Translations under genes and position numbers: made by a program
Notes under the pieces: model-generated
Seen by the model: only the letters and a program-made list of their open reading frames with translations
Told to the model about the DNA's origin: nothing
The model's database searches: none
Shown: positions 37,570 through 50,257 of the stretch, in pieces
Layout of the letters: every line of letters begins with the position of its first letter
Position numbering within the stretch: position 1 is the stretch's first letter
DNA from: Gonapodya sp. JEL0774
Taxonomy: Eukaryota; Monoblepharomycota; Monoblepharidomycetes; Monoblepharidales; Gonapodyaceae
Assembly (NCBI GenBank): GCA_027604505.1
Contig: JADIIX010000043.1
Coordinates: forward strand, 1 to 64,000
DNA length: 64,000 bases
Direction of reading: 5' to 3'

Positions 37570-40500
37570 CTACAAGATTTTATCACTCGTTGCTAGTACC
37601 TGCCGCGGGGGCGCTGGTTCCTCCTTCTTCCCCGGCGGTTCCACAACAGACAATTGCCTTCTGACTATATTTGATGCTTGCCGCCACAAAGACACTCTCT
37701 CAGACGTTGGAAATGTTTGCAGAAGAAGATTGTGGTCCCTCGTGTTGTTGGTTTGTACGTACAGTATCTGCAATGACTTTCTCCTTGCGTCTGGAATTGT
37801 CAGTTTCAGAGTTCTTTCACCCGAACCCTGTCCTGGGACAGAGCTCTCTGTCTCAGGAGAGCTTGTACGAAGGAAACACTTATTGAGTGTCGTTGTAGTG
37901 GTATCCACTCCCTGATATTCCATCAAATGAACCCTGTGTGGACGAACTTGACGAAGGGTCCAAAACGAAAACTCACTGCGGCCAAGATAACTGCTCGCTC
38001 CGCTGCACTGCTCCCCTTCCCTTCCGTTATGTACAACACACCCCTTCTCCATCGGGACATTGTTCCGATGTACGTCACCTTCTGGTAACTGAATGGAATC
38101 ATTGCCATTCGAAGGTGATAACTGTCTCTTTGCTCTGAAGGGGAGGAGGGGCTTGCGCCCGCAGATACGCTTTGACGAATGCCATCGGGAGAAATCGCCT
38201 GGGGAACAAGGGCCCCAGCTTCAACATCACCGATTCCTGCATTTGAATTTTTCTGCTGACTGTCCTTCGCCGCGGCGGAACTTTCGCTCGAAACTGAATC
38301 CTGTTTCTGGAGATTGAATACTCCGAGAGATGCAAGAGACAATGGCTTCAGCAGAAAATATTGTACCACAAACACAAGCTGAATGCTTAAGATTGGTTGA
38401 GTGTAGAGCTATGAGAATTATGACAAGGTTGACTAAGTGTTATTATCAAATTCCCTTTGGGAACTAGTCTCACCGATTGAAAAGATGGGATGAAGTTTGT
38501 TACCAGAGTCGTGATCTGAACAAGTGCCAAGTCCATTGCGATACGAAGATTTAGACTTGATCTAGTGGACGCAAAGAGTGCTCAGCATCGATCTCTGTGA
38601 GTATTACAATGGGCCATTCGCAGACAACACAAGCTCACTGATCTGCGACGAGTGTTACATTTCTGACCTGTAAACATGATTGGGTTTAAGTAGCAAATTC
38701 AAATATTGTTTTGCGAAGCTCATACCTTATACGTTACCCAAGCTGTCAAACCGATAAAAGTGCAGTTGATCGCATACATTACGCCAACCACCGGGCCAGA
38801 AGCAGGATTAGATTTATCGATGAAGGCGCATTCAAAGGCAAACAGAGTCCGATTTTCTTTCGGGTAGGGCGGTGAGAGAAATTGAAGAAGCAAGAGTAGC
38901 ACCTGAACAGTTCGACCGAATTTCAAGTTTCTATATGGGGAAGTTTATCTTGAAATATGGAGTTCTTACCACTTCGACTCCAACTGCCTGACAGATAATT
39001 CGAATTACATATCCTTCCGATTTGGTATTGGATTTCCAAAGCTTTGGATTGTCGTAGATACAGTAAACTTGGTACATCTTGAAATCAGAAACTTATCAAT
39101 TTCATTCTTGTGGTTCGGAGCAGGCAATCATCCAACTCACTCTTCCAAAAATCGCACCCGTCATAAGCGAGAGCCCTAAAAGCGAGAGAGATGTCTGCGA
39201 CTTGCAAATTGCAGGTGTAGGGTCGCCAACGTAAAAGATTGCCCTAAAGGGTTGATAGTAATCAAGTTCAGGTTCGCAAGAACGACACAAAGGAAATGCA
39301 CTTCAAACTTTTTCAAAAACTTACCCTGCCAATTCGAAAAGGGATCCAAAAATGATTGCGAACACATAAACCGGTCCCATGCTACGGAGCAATGGCGCTC
39401 TCTTGAAGTACAGCACCAACACCAGGACGACGCCGACAGCACCAATAAATGCCAGAGCATACACGAGAGACATGAGTAGGATCCCTTCCCAAGATGTCGG
39501 ACTTATGCTGCGGCTCAGGTTGCACTGCATGCCGTCAGAGGTAATGAGAGTTCCAGGAATTGGGCAACCATCGCGGGCGTCAAAGGTTGGTGGAGGGCGA
39601 TACAGTGACGAGGAGTATGCTTCAGGTAGGACCGAAACCATTTTGCTGTCTTGCCACTGAATTAAAACTCCCTATGAATTTGGATTTGAGATTATCTCAC
39701 ATCAGAAACCATTCCTGTGCTTCGACTTACAGTATGGCCCACATTCCGCTGCTCCCTTGACATGGCCACTGGACCAAAGAACGTCTCCTCTCTCAGTTGA
39801 CTCATAGCGCTTTTCAAATTTACAACTTCGATCACTTGTTCTTCTTTTCGGACTGTCCGCACCTGGATCACTCACACATTTACATCACTTTGGGCAAAGC
39901 TATTGGCGCTTTGGATGGCTTTCTGCAATAAAAGTCCCGCAGCAGAGGCAGATGCGGTAATATACCCTGGAGTTTTTCCTGTGTATGCTGTTATCAGCTC
40001 AACATATTTGGAGGTCGAGCCGAATATGGAGTCAAAGTAGTTGAGTGAGGGGTGCCACTGACTCGGTGCTGATATGTATTCTGCATTGTACTTGCCAACT
40101 CCAATGGGTGGTTCGGAGGTGAAAGTTTCAAATGTTGGTGTCACGGTAGAGAACACTCCTTCAAAGTCAATTCGCAACCGCGCAATTGCTTTGATGATTT
40201 CATTTCCGTCATCCTGTCCGAGCGAAATGACCAAGAGTATTCTGGCCCCGGATTCTCTGATGTTGAGCAGGTGAGTTTCAATCTGGGTCAGTGATTGGTT
40301 GCGGGAAGTCATGTCCGTGGTGGAGAGTGAACTGTAAGTGGCATTGTAGAGTATTGTCTGTCCAAATTGTAGTGCATAAGCCATAGCGGATTGGTATGTG
40401 GTAACTGTGAATGTAGAACCCGTCGAGGCAAGTAACGCGACTTTGGTGACGTTGCGCAACGCGTGGTATTTAAGAAAATTTAATGGGTAATCTGTGTTCC

Positions 40501-41191
40501 CATACAGGACAACTCAATCGTCAAAACAATATGGGTCAGGAGGTGGAAAAAATATCTCACAATTGGAAGGAACGTGAACGCCCCAAAGTGATTTAAAACC
40601 TCTCTGATAAATCGAAAGTGGACCTGTGCAGCATTGTACGTTCAACTGTAATGGGTCCGGTTAACAACGGTGAAATAACGAAACGTGAGTTGAGAGTGCA
40701 TAGACTTGCCTTGTCAACTTGATTCAAATAAACCGTCAGATTCTGTGTAAATGCTGCTCTGGATTTGGTAACTGGGTGCTGGGAAGGAAAACGGGACCAA
40801 CCCACCAGTCCAACCCCCGACGATGTAGTCAACTCTGTACTCATTCACGAGCCGCTGCGCTGCTATGTTGGCTTTGCCGATGTCAGTGCCCGGATCTATA
40901 AATGCATTGAATAAATCAAACCGATACACACTGTGACGGAAATGTCACCTTCATACCGATATTGATGTACCGGACCGGATATCCCGTCCCATTTACTTGA
41001 ATTCCGCCATGGGAATTGGTGTAATTCACCCAAAAATCGAAACCTTGGAACATCTCCAAGTTATCAGGAAGATTGATGTAGGTTCCGATCAATACCTCCC
41101 CGGTCACCCGGGGATCGGCATTGCCAACGGAAAGGAAGATGATCGCAACTGCGAGCCATGTGAATGCATTCGACATTTTGAAGGAAAGCAT
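37570..41191 (-). CDS. Class C G-protein-coupled receptor with Venus-flytrap ectodomain
   Basis: This is a plasma-membrane receptor of the GABA-B/metabotropic type. Fourteen exons: 41191-40957, 40895-40806, 40753-40719, 40645-40561, 40491-39876, 39809-39731, 39671-39325, 39243-39141, 39077-38970, 38902-38726, 38667-38639, 38561-38474, 38378-37977 and 37911-37570, giving 911 aa. A signal peptide (FTWLAVAIIFLSVGNA) precedes a periplasmic-binding-like domain to about residue 420, with GEVLIGTYINLPD, VDYIVGGW, PLSIYQRGFKSLWG, VTKVALLAS and FFGPVAM. Seven hydrophobic segments follow, starting at LMSLVYALAFIGAVGVVLVL and ending at LVFVVQYFLLKPL. The tail contains a PH-like module (MSRWRRGVLYI to SERVSLWRQASN). 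Such receptors are known from early-diverging fungi and are absent from yeasts. Ligand unknown. It is head-to-head with the Deg protease. The C-terminal end could be longer through a further exon. Confidence 0.87.
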
Positions 41192-41607
41192 TCCTCTTCA
41201 TCCATCCGAATCTCAACTTCCACCGTCAACTTCCACCTGTTACGCGGCGAAGGTCATTCGCACTAGTTGGTGTTTAAAACAGCCTTTTTCCATCACGGTG
41301 GACGTTTCATCACATGATGAACCGAGATTTGATGGATGGAAATGCTCCACAGACTTCCGACAGGACTCGAGGTACCTGTTGCGGGAAGAGTATGGAAAGG
41401 GGGTCCACACGAACCGCGACTGTAATAATGGAGGGGCATTCGACATCCAATACCTCAATTATTAAAGTCATCAATGGAAAATCGAATATGGCAGATACAT
41501 TGCTCCTCCTGCACCGCTTTCTTGATGAGTCAGTGCAGACTGCTCGGCCGCTAAAACAATTTGCCCGCCCGGCTTTCCTCGCTCTCTGGAACATATAATC
41601 CCAATCG
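41192..41607. promoter_or_regulatory. Divergent promoter between GPCR and Deg protease
   Basis: These 416 bp separate the two start codons. Short frames on both strands show no family signal. Confidence 0.5.
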
Positions 41608-44394
41608 ATGCCACCACCCGCAACATCAGACTCTGAAGATTTTCCTGCCTCGCCCAGTACCTCGCGTAGGAAACCGAAAGCATTAATGAAAAAGGTCACA
41701 TCCGATAAGAACATTATGACTCCAAAGCGATCAACAAAGTCAGAGTTTGGAGGAATGCTGGCACAGCTCATGTTGAGAGATGAAGGTATTATGCGCCGTC
41801 CGTCGAATCACAGAAGGATCTCACCTTTGACGGCGACCAATGACAGCTGAGGAAGAAGATTTGTCGACTTTGTTTCCAACAGTTGTCAAGATATTCTGTA
41901 CTCATACATTTCCGAGCTACTCTTTGCCTTGGCGTGGGTAGCATAGAGGCATTTGTCCAAAGTCGTTTGGATTCATTCTTCTCTCGATCATGCAGAGATG
42001 AAGCGATCAATTTCCTCCACCTCAACTGGGTTCTTAATTCACGGGAAGCGTATATTAACAAATGGTGTGGTTTGACGAACTGTTGTGGTTCGGTGCTGAG
42101 AACTTATCAAATCAACATGGCGTCAGCGCACTCTGTCGAACACTATACTCAGGTACTGAGATTTGGGGCGAAATTAACACCTAATGGTGAACAAAGGAGC
42201 ACTATTTACCCTCCTCTCACTACGCTAGGTCCGTATTTGACGCACTATTGAAGAAGGAAACCTGTCGGCATCCACCTTCCAAACCCCAGGTCCGTGTTCG
42301 TCGGCGAGGAGATTCGCAGAAATACATCGCCAAGGTGTTGTCCATTGGTCGCGATTGTGACATGGCACTCCTCACTGTGGAGGATCCAAAGTTTTGGAAA
42401 GTGAGTTCCAGTTCGTAAGTTTGATGCCGTCATCGCCAACACTTCACCATGGCGTAAATAGAAAGCACCCTTTGTTGATGTTTACGGTCGGGTTACAAAG
42501 CTACCGAAACTCGAAGAGCGCGTCTCTGTGGTTGGTTACCCTGTTGGTGGAGAGAATCTCTCAATAGCTGCCGGTGTTGTGTCTCGAATCGACATGCAAC
42601 AGTATGCGATGGGAATGTATGAGCTCTTGACGATCCAAGTCGATGCGCCTATAAATCCAGGAAACTCAGGTGGTCCAGTTTTTGACTCGCAAAAGCAGTT
42701 TGTTGGTATCGCATTTCAGAGCCTTCGGGACGCTGATGTTGAGGGTCTTGGTATGTTCCCGTTTGGATTGTTGGGATCCCTTAACGCTTTGCGCAGTACC
42801 AGCTCAAGCTTCCTACAATTATTGCGACGATCAGGCTACATTATTCCCGTCCCCGTCGTCCATCACTTTCTGCAAGACATCGAAAAGAACGGTCGCTACA
42901 CCGGGTTTTGTGACATAGGACTTGCAATTCAGCCCCTCGAGAATCCGACGATAAAGCAGTACCTTAGGATGGGAGACCGAACCGGTGTGCTTGTTGGAAA
43001 GGTTGCGCCTCTGTCACCATGTAAAGACAAAATTTTGGTTGGAGATGTGATACTGGCAATAGATGGGTTCATTGTTGCAGACGAGTGAGTAAATGTATCC
43101 TTGTTGGTTATTCCAAGTGCCCAATTCACCTTAGTGCTTGTCGAACCAACAGCCAAACGGTCGAATTTCCTTCAGACTGGTCCCAGAACTCTACTTCCGC
43201 TGCCGATCCGCCCACTGACTCACCGGAAACTGGTACTCAATCACTGAAATTCCGGGAGCTTGGTGCTGTCCCTGCAAAGCTGCAGTCTTCTTGGGAAGAT
43301 ATTCCTGATGAGGAGGATAAAGACAAGGACCCAGGAAGAGGGGAAATGGAAGACGCAGATGAAGATGACGAACCACGTCCGGGAAAAGGTGGTGGTGGTG
43401 TGAGGACAAGAGAGGTGAGATGCATGGATGATAATGGGTGCATTGTGACAGCGATGGTGATTGCTCAAGGTTGTTGTGTATGCTGATCCAGAGGATCGAC
43501 ATCAACTTCCTAACAACACAAAAATTCGTCGGCGACACAGTGAAACTGAAAGTACTTCGCAAGGAGGGATTGCAAATCAAAGAACTGGAACAGGAGATTG
43601 TGCTGACAGAACCAGAGATGTTAGTAGCGGTGGAGGGAAAACGTGTGAAAGATGGCCACAAGGATTTGCGGCTACCAACCTGGTAAGAGAAGTCGTTCTG
43701 GTATTTCTTACCATGAGGCCCAGAAGTCATAGAAATTGTGTTCTTAGGTATATTATTGGGGGTCTTGTGCTGGTGCCCTTCACAGAGGCGTACATCACCG
43801 AGGAGTTCAGCGGACCATCGGAGAGCGCCCCAGTGGAGCTCCTGAGCTTATGGACAGGTGGTGAAAAGAAATATCCGGGACAAGAACTTGTCCTCCTGTC
43901 TCAGGCACGTGCTTTGCTAGCTTAACAAAAATTGCCCGTTTTCTGTTGTTGTGCTTGCGAACATGCACCATTCATCGTCAGGTCCTTGCTCATGATTCAA
44001 ACGTTGGCTACGACTTTGTGGGAAACATTGCTCTAACCAAAGTTAATGGTGTCATGGTTCAGAATCTCAAGCACGCCGTCCAGCTCATCGAAAAGGGCAT
44101 CGAGGAGGGTCAAGGAGCGGGCGACGATGACTTCTCTCGGTATGTAAGACTGGACTTCGCGAATAGCACCATAATCATTCTTGACGCAAAAGTCACCGCT
44201 CAAAACACACGAGAGGTAAACACCACTACATTCCGTCTTCACCCTATTATATTTCAAAATCTTTGATTTTGTTCAAATACTAGGTTCTGATTCAGCATGA
44301 GGTGCCTCGACAGCGCAGCTCCGACTTGGATGGAGTAGAAAAGGAGTCTTTCCCAGACCCCGTCTCCAACACAACCTCCGAGAGTGCGACGTGA
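41608..44394 (+). CDS. Deg/HtrA-family serine protease (plant Deg9-like)
   Basis: This is a trypsin-fold protease with PDZ domains, of the plant Deg9/Deg-like type rather than fungal Nma111. Twelve exons: 41608-41785, 41847-41933, 41996-42064, 42127-42152, 42290-42400, 42462-42750, 42835-43084, 43153-43414, 43492-43682, 43748-43904, 43982-44215 and 44284-44394, giving 654 aa. The triad is complete: His113 (TNAHSVEH), Asp144 (RDCDMALL) and Ser226 (NPGNSGGP). The core also has PTVVKIFCTH, STSTGFLIHGKRI, GYPVGG and YIIPVPVVHHFL. PDZ1 follows (VLVGKVAPLSPC, VGDVILAIDG), then an unusual acidic, Gly-rich insert (EDIPDEEDKDKD onward), then the second PDZ-like part (YIIGGLVLVPFTEAYI, GNIALTKVNGV). 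The N-terminus is basic and Ser-rich; its target compartment is unclear. The intron after exon 10 (43905-43981) is GC-AG. Confidence 0.9.
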
Positions 44395-44551
44395 TTACAC
44401 GATTTTTATTGGTCGTGTGAAATCGGAGAGTACTTATAATTAAGGTTGTGAGGACAGTGTTTGTTGGCCCGGAACCAAACTGGCCCCAATAAAAGCAAAA
44501 TGGGTGACATTATCTATCCTCTCCATCACCAAAGACAACCATCAGAGGCCG

Positions 44552-46720
44552 ATGCCACCTCCAGGAGCCGCAGTCTATCTACACGGGAAAAAGAGCGCAG
44601 TGGAAGAACCCGTATCTCTCTCTCCTACGCTTCCTCCACCTCCCAACTACCTGGAGCTTCTCGCGGTGTTACGCTCTAGGCTTCCAGACCCATCACAGAT
44701 CGTGACCGATATAGAAGCTCTGCAAAAGCGGAGTAAAGATATCTCCGTTGCAGAATCGTTCGCTCCCCATGCCATAGTATATGCCGAGTGCGAGGAGCAG
44801 GTGGTCCTCGTGGTGAAGGAGTGCAACAAACTCCGAGTCCCGATTGTTGCCTATGGTAAGAACAACCTCAGTATGCCCCGCTTCATAGTTTTATTCGTTT
44901 TGTCGATTTACCATGGCTCAGTGAACTCTCAATTCCATTCACAGGTGCCGGCACATCAATCGAGGGCCACGCCGTTCCCTCTCCTCTCGGTGGCATTATG
45001 TTGGATCTTTCGAGAATGGATAAGCTGTTGGAGCTTCACCATGAAGATCTTTCAGCTGTGGTGCAACCTGGGCTCTCCTGGACAGTCGTGCGTTCTCTCC
45101 ACCAGCATAGTACCATATGAACACTCACTTTTATATTTTCTAAGTTAAACATTGACCTCGAACCACACGGTGTTTTCTTTGCCCCGGACCCAGCTCCAGG
45201 TGCTAGTGTGGGGGGGATGTGCGGTGAGGAAGCAACATCGTCGCGGTATCTTTCGCAAACATGCGATAATCATTCTTCAACGTGGAAACCAAACACAGCA
45301 ACGTCTTGCTCGGGGACACGGGCATGGAGATACGGAACTATGAAAGGTGTGAACTACTAGTCATTCTCGAAACATTGGTCACCACATCATCCCTACACCT
45401 CAGAAAACGTCCTTGGTCTGCGAGTCGTTCTCCCATCCGGCAAAGTCATTACTACCCGCCGTCGCCCCACCAAGTCGTCTGCCGGATACGACCTTACTCG
45501 TCTCTTTATTGGGTCCGAAGGGACCCTTGGCATCATCACACAGGTTACCATTCGCCTGCGCCCAATTCCCGAGACATTTGTAGTGGCAGCTGTTGCATTT
45601 GCAGGAGTGGAAGAAGCGGGGGTATTTGTAAAAGAGGTTGTGCGTTCCGGTATCCAACTCAATCGGATGGAGATGATGGACGAGGATGCTGTTATGTGAG
45701 TCCTGCCAGTCCGCAGAGCACTTGTGGTTCATGAATTGATCGAATCAAATGTGGGACGATGTCATAGTGCTGGTAACCTCATGGTGCCTGACTCGAAGTT
45801 GCTAGAGAAAACGACGGTACTGGTTGAAGTGCGTTGAAGGGTTCCCCGGCCTCCTATCTCCATTACTTTCACACTCTTACGTTTCACACCCTCCTCACCA
45901 TGTTCTTCAGTTTGCCGGCCAACAACCCATCATCGACCATCAATTTTACCAAATTCAAACCATCGCTACCTCCATGGGCCCTGGTTGCCTTCAAGTTAAG
46001 CGCGCCACGACCGCAGCTGAAACGAATGCAATTTGGAACGTGCGACGATTGCAGATTTACGCATCTCCGTCGTTGAGACGGAAAATCGACCCCTCTGTGG
46101 ATGCTTCCACTGATTTGGAGTTTCAGTCAACCGATGTTGCAGTGCCAGTGAGCAGGCTGGCGGAAGCGCTCGTCAAGGCGCAGCAGTTGAGGAAGAAGTA
46201 TGGCCTTGTTGCTCCTAGTGAGTTGAACCCCTCCGTTCATTCCGGCCCTTCACCTAAATATAACTTGCTACCCATCTGTGAGTCGTCGCCCACGCTGGCG
46301 ACGGCAATTGGCACCACGGCATTGCCACCATTAGAGGGAACAAGGCCGAACTAGAACGTGCCGCGGCGTTTGCAGGCGAGTTGGCGCGCATGGCGATTTC
46401 GATGGGCGGAACGTGTACGGGTGAGCACGGGGTGGGAAAGAACAAGAGGAAGTACTTGGTGGAAGAGGTTGGGGAGGATACGGTGGGAGTGATGAGGGCA
46501 GTGAGTGTTTTGGTTGGATGTTGGGAGACGTGTTGGTTCTGCTCCGCCTGACGCATTTCCGCGGCGTTGACCGGCCCACCCCTCCTTCAAGATTAAGTTC
46601 TCCCTGGACCCGCACAATATCCTCAATCCCGACCACGTTTTCTTCCCGGAGTCGGGCTCTGCCCAGGAGCAGGCCCTCACCGGAGCAAGGTTGGCATACG
46701 ACGGGAAATTGAAGCTGTGA
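44552..46720 (+). CDS. D-lactate dehydrogenase, FAD-dependent (cytochrome type)
   Basis: This is a VAO-family flavoenzyme that oxidises D-lactate (or D-2-hydroxy acids) to the keto acid and passes electrons to cytochrome c, normally in mitochondria. Nine exons: 44552-44855, 44945-45087, 45145-45223, 45299-45346, 45404-45695, 45768-45828, 45911-46217, 46283-46500 and 46592-46720, giving 526 aa. FAD-binding signatures: YGAGTSIEGHAVP, VQPGLSW, HGVFFAPDPAPGASVGGM, CSGTRAWRYGTM, ENVLGLRVVLPSG and DLTRLFIGSEGTLGIITQ. The C-terminal cap has VAHAGDGNWHHGI, GGTCTGEHGVGKNKRKYL and LDPHNILNPD. The start at 44552 gives only a short N-terminus without a clear mitochondrial presequence; an upstream ATG at 44500 is in another frame, so a spliced 5' exon may be missing. 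It follows the Deg gene by only 157 bp. Confidence 0.92.
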
Positions 46721-47217
46721 CGAGGGGTTTTGGTGAATGAGAGCGTGTGGGGTGAGTACCGAGTCAACGCCAGTTGCAACAAACACTGGCGGGGCTATGC
46801 CACCACCGTTAAGGCGGAAGGACAGTGGAGCACTGCTCAGCAGGACGCTCGAGCGGAAAGATGTTCATTATGGTACCGACCAGAGAAGACTGATGTTTCA
46901 ATGTATTCAACGCGCACTCAAATAAGGTGATTGTACAGTATTGCACACCAAAAACACTATCCACACAGAATGGAACCCCTTCAAACATCACACAAAACGA
47001 GATATTTCCCACATTAAGAAAACGATTATGTCATCGCAGAGTTGGTGTTTCGAGCATTGCAAACAGACAGTGCAATGAGATGCATTGCAAAAGCACTTCG
47101 CTCATGAAAACAATCAATGGACACACATATCCAACAAACAACCATCATCCCAGCAAAAAAAGAATAAAAAACATGTCTTCCCCTACCGACTCATTCTTTC
47201 CCATCGCGTTGCTCTTT
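46721..47217. other. Convergent 3' region
   Basis: This interval lies between the ends of the D-lactate dehydrogenase (+) and the F-box gene (-). No gene was seen; the frames present are short. Confidence 0.45.
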
Positions 47218-50200
47218 TCACTCTTCGCTCCGCCCTACCACCAACTCCACCGCTCCTCCAAACCAACCTGCCCACCCCTTCACGAACCCCGCATCTACCG
47301 GGCCCCTACACCATCCCTGATATGCAGGGGACTGCGAGTGAGTCTGAGTGTCATGCGTGAAGGTGGTGGTGGAGGTGGCGGTTGAAGTGGCAGGGGAGAG
47401 GCCCACCGAGACCGAGAGGCGCCGCGGAGCGGCGAGGAAGGAGAAGGACGAGAGAGGGGCGGTTGGAGCGGAAGACGGGATGGAGGCGGTGGCATAGAGG
47501 CCGAGGATGTGGTCGGATTCTGGGTGCAGGAACGGACAGTGCGGGGCAGGAGGGTGGGTTGAGTTTGGCGCGAGAAAGAACAAGACGGCGACGGGGTGCG
47601 GATGAGCCCCTGGCAGGCCACTCTCCTCCACCACCCCGCGCCGGCGAGCGCACGTACCATACTCGTCCCTCTCCACCACCACTTTTCTCCTCCTTACCCC
47701 CGCCCTCCGTCCCGTCCCCGTCCTCGTCCCCGGCCCGTCCGCCGCCCTCGCCAACCCCCACCCCAGTACGGCCACACACCACCCTGGCACCCTTTCCCCC
47801 ACGCCGTCGATCCCCAGAACCTCGAGGTGTGCGCACTGGCGGGCAATGGTGTCTGCCGCGTCGAGTATGTCGGCGAGGTACTGTGGTGGCGGGACTGATT
47901 GGGGGAGAGGGGCGTGCGCCGCGGGTATGGTCGCTGGGAACAGGTGGCGGGCGGAGAGGTACAGCGAGCGGAGATTGGGGAGGGAGAAGAGGGTGACGCG
48001 GAGGGTGCGCGGGGAAAAGAACAAGGGGTTAGAGTGTTTGGCGGCCCTGCCCGTGGCGGCGTTGCCGCTTCCGCTCCCTCTGTCTGTGGTACCACCCGTG
48101 GCCCCAGACCCGCGTATATCCAGATACTCCACCGTGCCACCACAGTTGTGGCCCAGCCTGAACACCGCTTCTTCGGTCAATCCGGAAACGTGACGGAGCA
48201 CAAGGTGTCGGAGGGGGAGCGGGGGGAGGAGGTGGGACGCGGCGTGGGGCGCGGAGGCGGCGTCGGGCCACGGGCGGGTCAGGGCCGTGGATGCAGCGGT
48301 AGTGGTGGAAGGGGAGCGGGGCAGGGCGAGGTGGGCGAGGCCAGCTTGGGTGAGGGTTGGGCCTGGGTGGGAGATGAGGAGGGTGTGGAGGTTGGGGAGG
48401 TGGACGGAAAGGAGTTGGAGGGAGGAACTTGAGGGGACGGTGCGGTTCGGAGAGAGAGGGGGAGAGAGGGTGCGGGTGCGGTGAGAAGTTGTGGGGGAGA
48501 AAAGTGACGGTAAGTGGAAGGCGAGGGGAAAATAACCAAATTAGGGACAACGGAACAGAGAGCCAATTGTCACGTATCATAGACACCACGAGGCCCTGTC
48601 GGACGGTACTTGCGGAACCCAGAACGCTCCGCTCCATGCTTCTCACAAGTCAACACACGTGCATCGGCGAACACGGCACTCTGCTTACACTCTCCACACG
48701 TGTATGTACCCAAGTTCCTCCCACCATCCACCCACACGAACTTCGAGGCTGCTCCCCCAACACCCCCGTCCTCCACTCCTCACCCACTCACTCGCTCAAC
48801 CTGGCCCCCGACAAATCAATCCACGCCACACTCCTCGCCAACTTCCCCTCTTTTACAATCCTCCCCACCAACCCGTCCCCCACCCCATAACACGCTCCCA
48901 GGTCGAGTTTCACCAGCCGGGGGAAAACTGACACGAGGTCCGCGAGGTCCCCCGGGGCGAGGCCCGAGCATCCGTGGAGGGAGAGGGTGGTGAGGAGAGG
49001 GAAGGAGGTGTGGAGGGAAAGGAGGGTGCGGACCGTGCGGGGGAGGAGGAAGGGGCAGGAGGGGAGGAGGAGGGTGTGGAGGGAGGGTAGGTGGATGAGG
49101 AGGTGGGGGAGGGTGGTTGGGGGGACTTGGGGGCGGTGGGGCCGGTGGGGGCGGCAGGGAAGTGGGTGGAAGGGACGAAGGGAGGAAAAGATGAGTTTCA
49201 ATGCGAAAAGAGTAAGTAGAAGTGGAGGTCAGAGCGATACGCATGAAAGACACCCTTCCACATCAAAACCTGAATCTGAAAAGCATCTAGGCGAGTCACT
49301 CAAGAGAGCACTTGTCCCCCCTGCCCGTGAACCCGCTCTGCTCCACTCACGGACCGTCCACACCGCATTCACCATCCCTCTCGGCCGCAATTCACGCCCA
49401 CCACACGTCTCTTGCCACCGCACCCCATCGACCGATCACACATTCCCCCTCCCCCGCCCCCCCTCCTACTCACCCTCGACATACATCTCGTCCACCACCC
49501 CCTCCAAATCCATCACCTCGATCCTCCCCGCGACCCTCTGTGCCGCCGTATCTCCCCTCCCTAGCACCTCCACGAGCTTCAAAAACCCCGTGAGCGGCGC
49601 CGCCACGACGTGGTTGGCGAACACGGGTCGGGCACAGAGGAGGGAGGGGGCGTCGGGTGGGTGGACCGCGGCGTAGAGGAGGCGGGAGGCCAGCGAGGCC
49701 GAGGCGAGGGTTGGGGGGTGGAGGGTGAGGAAGGAGAGGGCGTGGGTAAGGAGAGGGGTGGGGAGGGAGGTGATGGTGGGGCGGGGGAGCGGGGGAAGAG
49801 AAGGTGGTGCCAAAGGGACCGCGTGTGCGTGTGCGTGCATTTGTGGAGAATGCATTGCACGTGCAGGTGTCTCTACCCCCTGCCGGTCCGTCTGGCCCGT
49901 CTGGCCCGTCTGTCCCGCTCCATCTCCCGACGACGACGATGCCGTTGCCGAGGCGCCAATGTGAGGCACTTCCCACCACTCGGCCGACACAGGTGTCACC
50001 GTCGACTGAGCACCGTTCCCGTGTCCCGCAGATCCCAAAGACCCCGCACCATCAGACACAGACGGTACAGACCCCATGGACAAGGTGGACGTGGCCGTGG
50101 CCGTGGCCGTGGACCCAGAGTCGATCGAGAACGGGTTCGCCATCGTCATTGTCATTTCCCGATTGCGGTCGCGGTGGTGCGGGGACCAGGACGGGGAGGG

Positions 50201-50257
50201 GGACGGGTGGAAATACTCGTGTTGCTGTTGCTGGTACTGGTGATGGGTCGTTTGCAT
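47218..50257 (-). CDS. F-box / leucine-rich-repeat protein
   Basis: This is a probable substrate adaptor of an SCF ubiquitin ligase. Three exons: 50257-49474, 49125-48792 and 48427-47218, giving 775 aa in one frame. The N-terminus is Gln/His/Ser-rich (residues 1-160). An F-box-like segment follows (LPTPLLTHALSFLTLHPPTL, about 170-210), then leucine-rich repeats: IEVMDLEGVVDEM, HLPSLHTLLLPSCPFLL, PLLTTLSLHGCSGL, FPRLVKLDLGACYGVGDGL, SVAWIDLSGARLSD, LQLLSVHLPNLHTLLISHPG, LRHLVLRHVSGLTEEAVFRL and VEYLDIRGSG. The repeat form (C-x-G-x-x-D/T-x-x-L) resembles the cysteine-containing LRRs of Grr1/FBXL proteins. The C-terminal 200 residues are of mixed low complexity. The coding strand is strikingly pyrimidine-rich (CTC, CCC, CAC codons). 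The assignment rests on the repeats; the F-box is divergent. Confidence 0.68.

Noticed and set aside
37912-37980. Apparent frameshift in the GPCR tail
   Set aside because: A 65-nt GT-AG intron (37976-37912) joins the two frames in phase 0.
47351-48000. Arg/Gly-rich and Pro-rich frames over the F-box gene
   Set aside because: Shadows of a strongly pyrimidine-biased coding strand.
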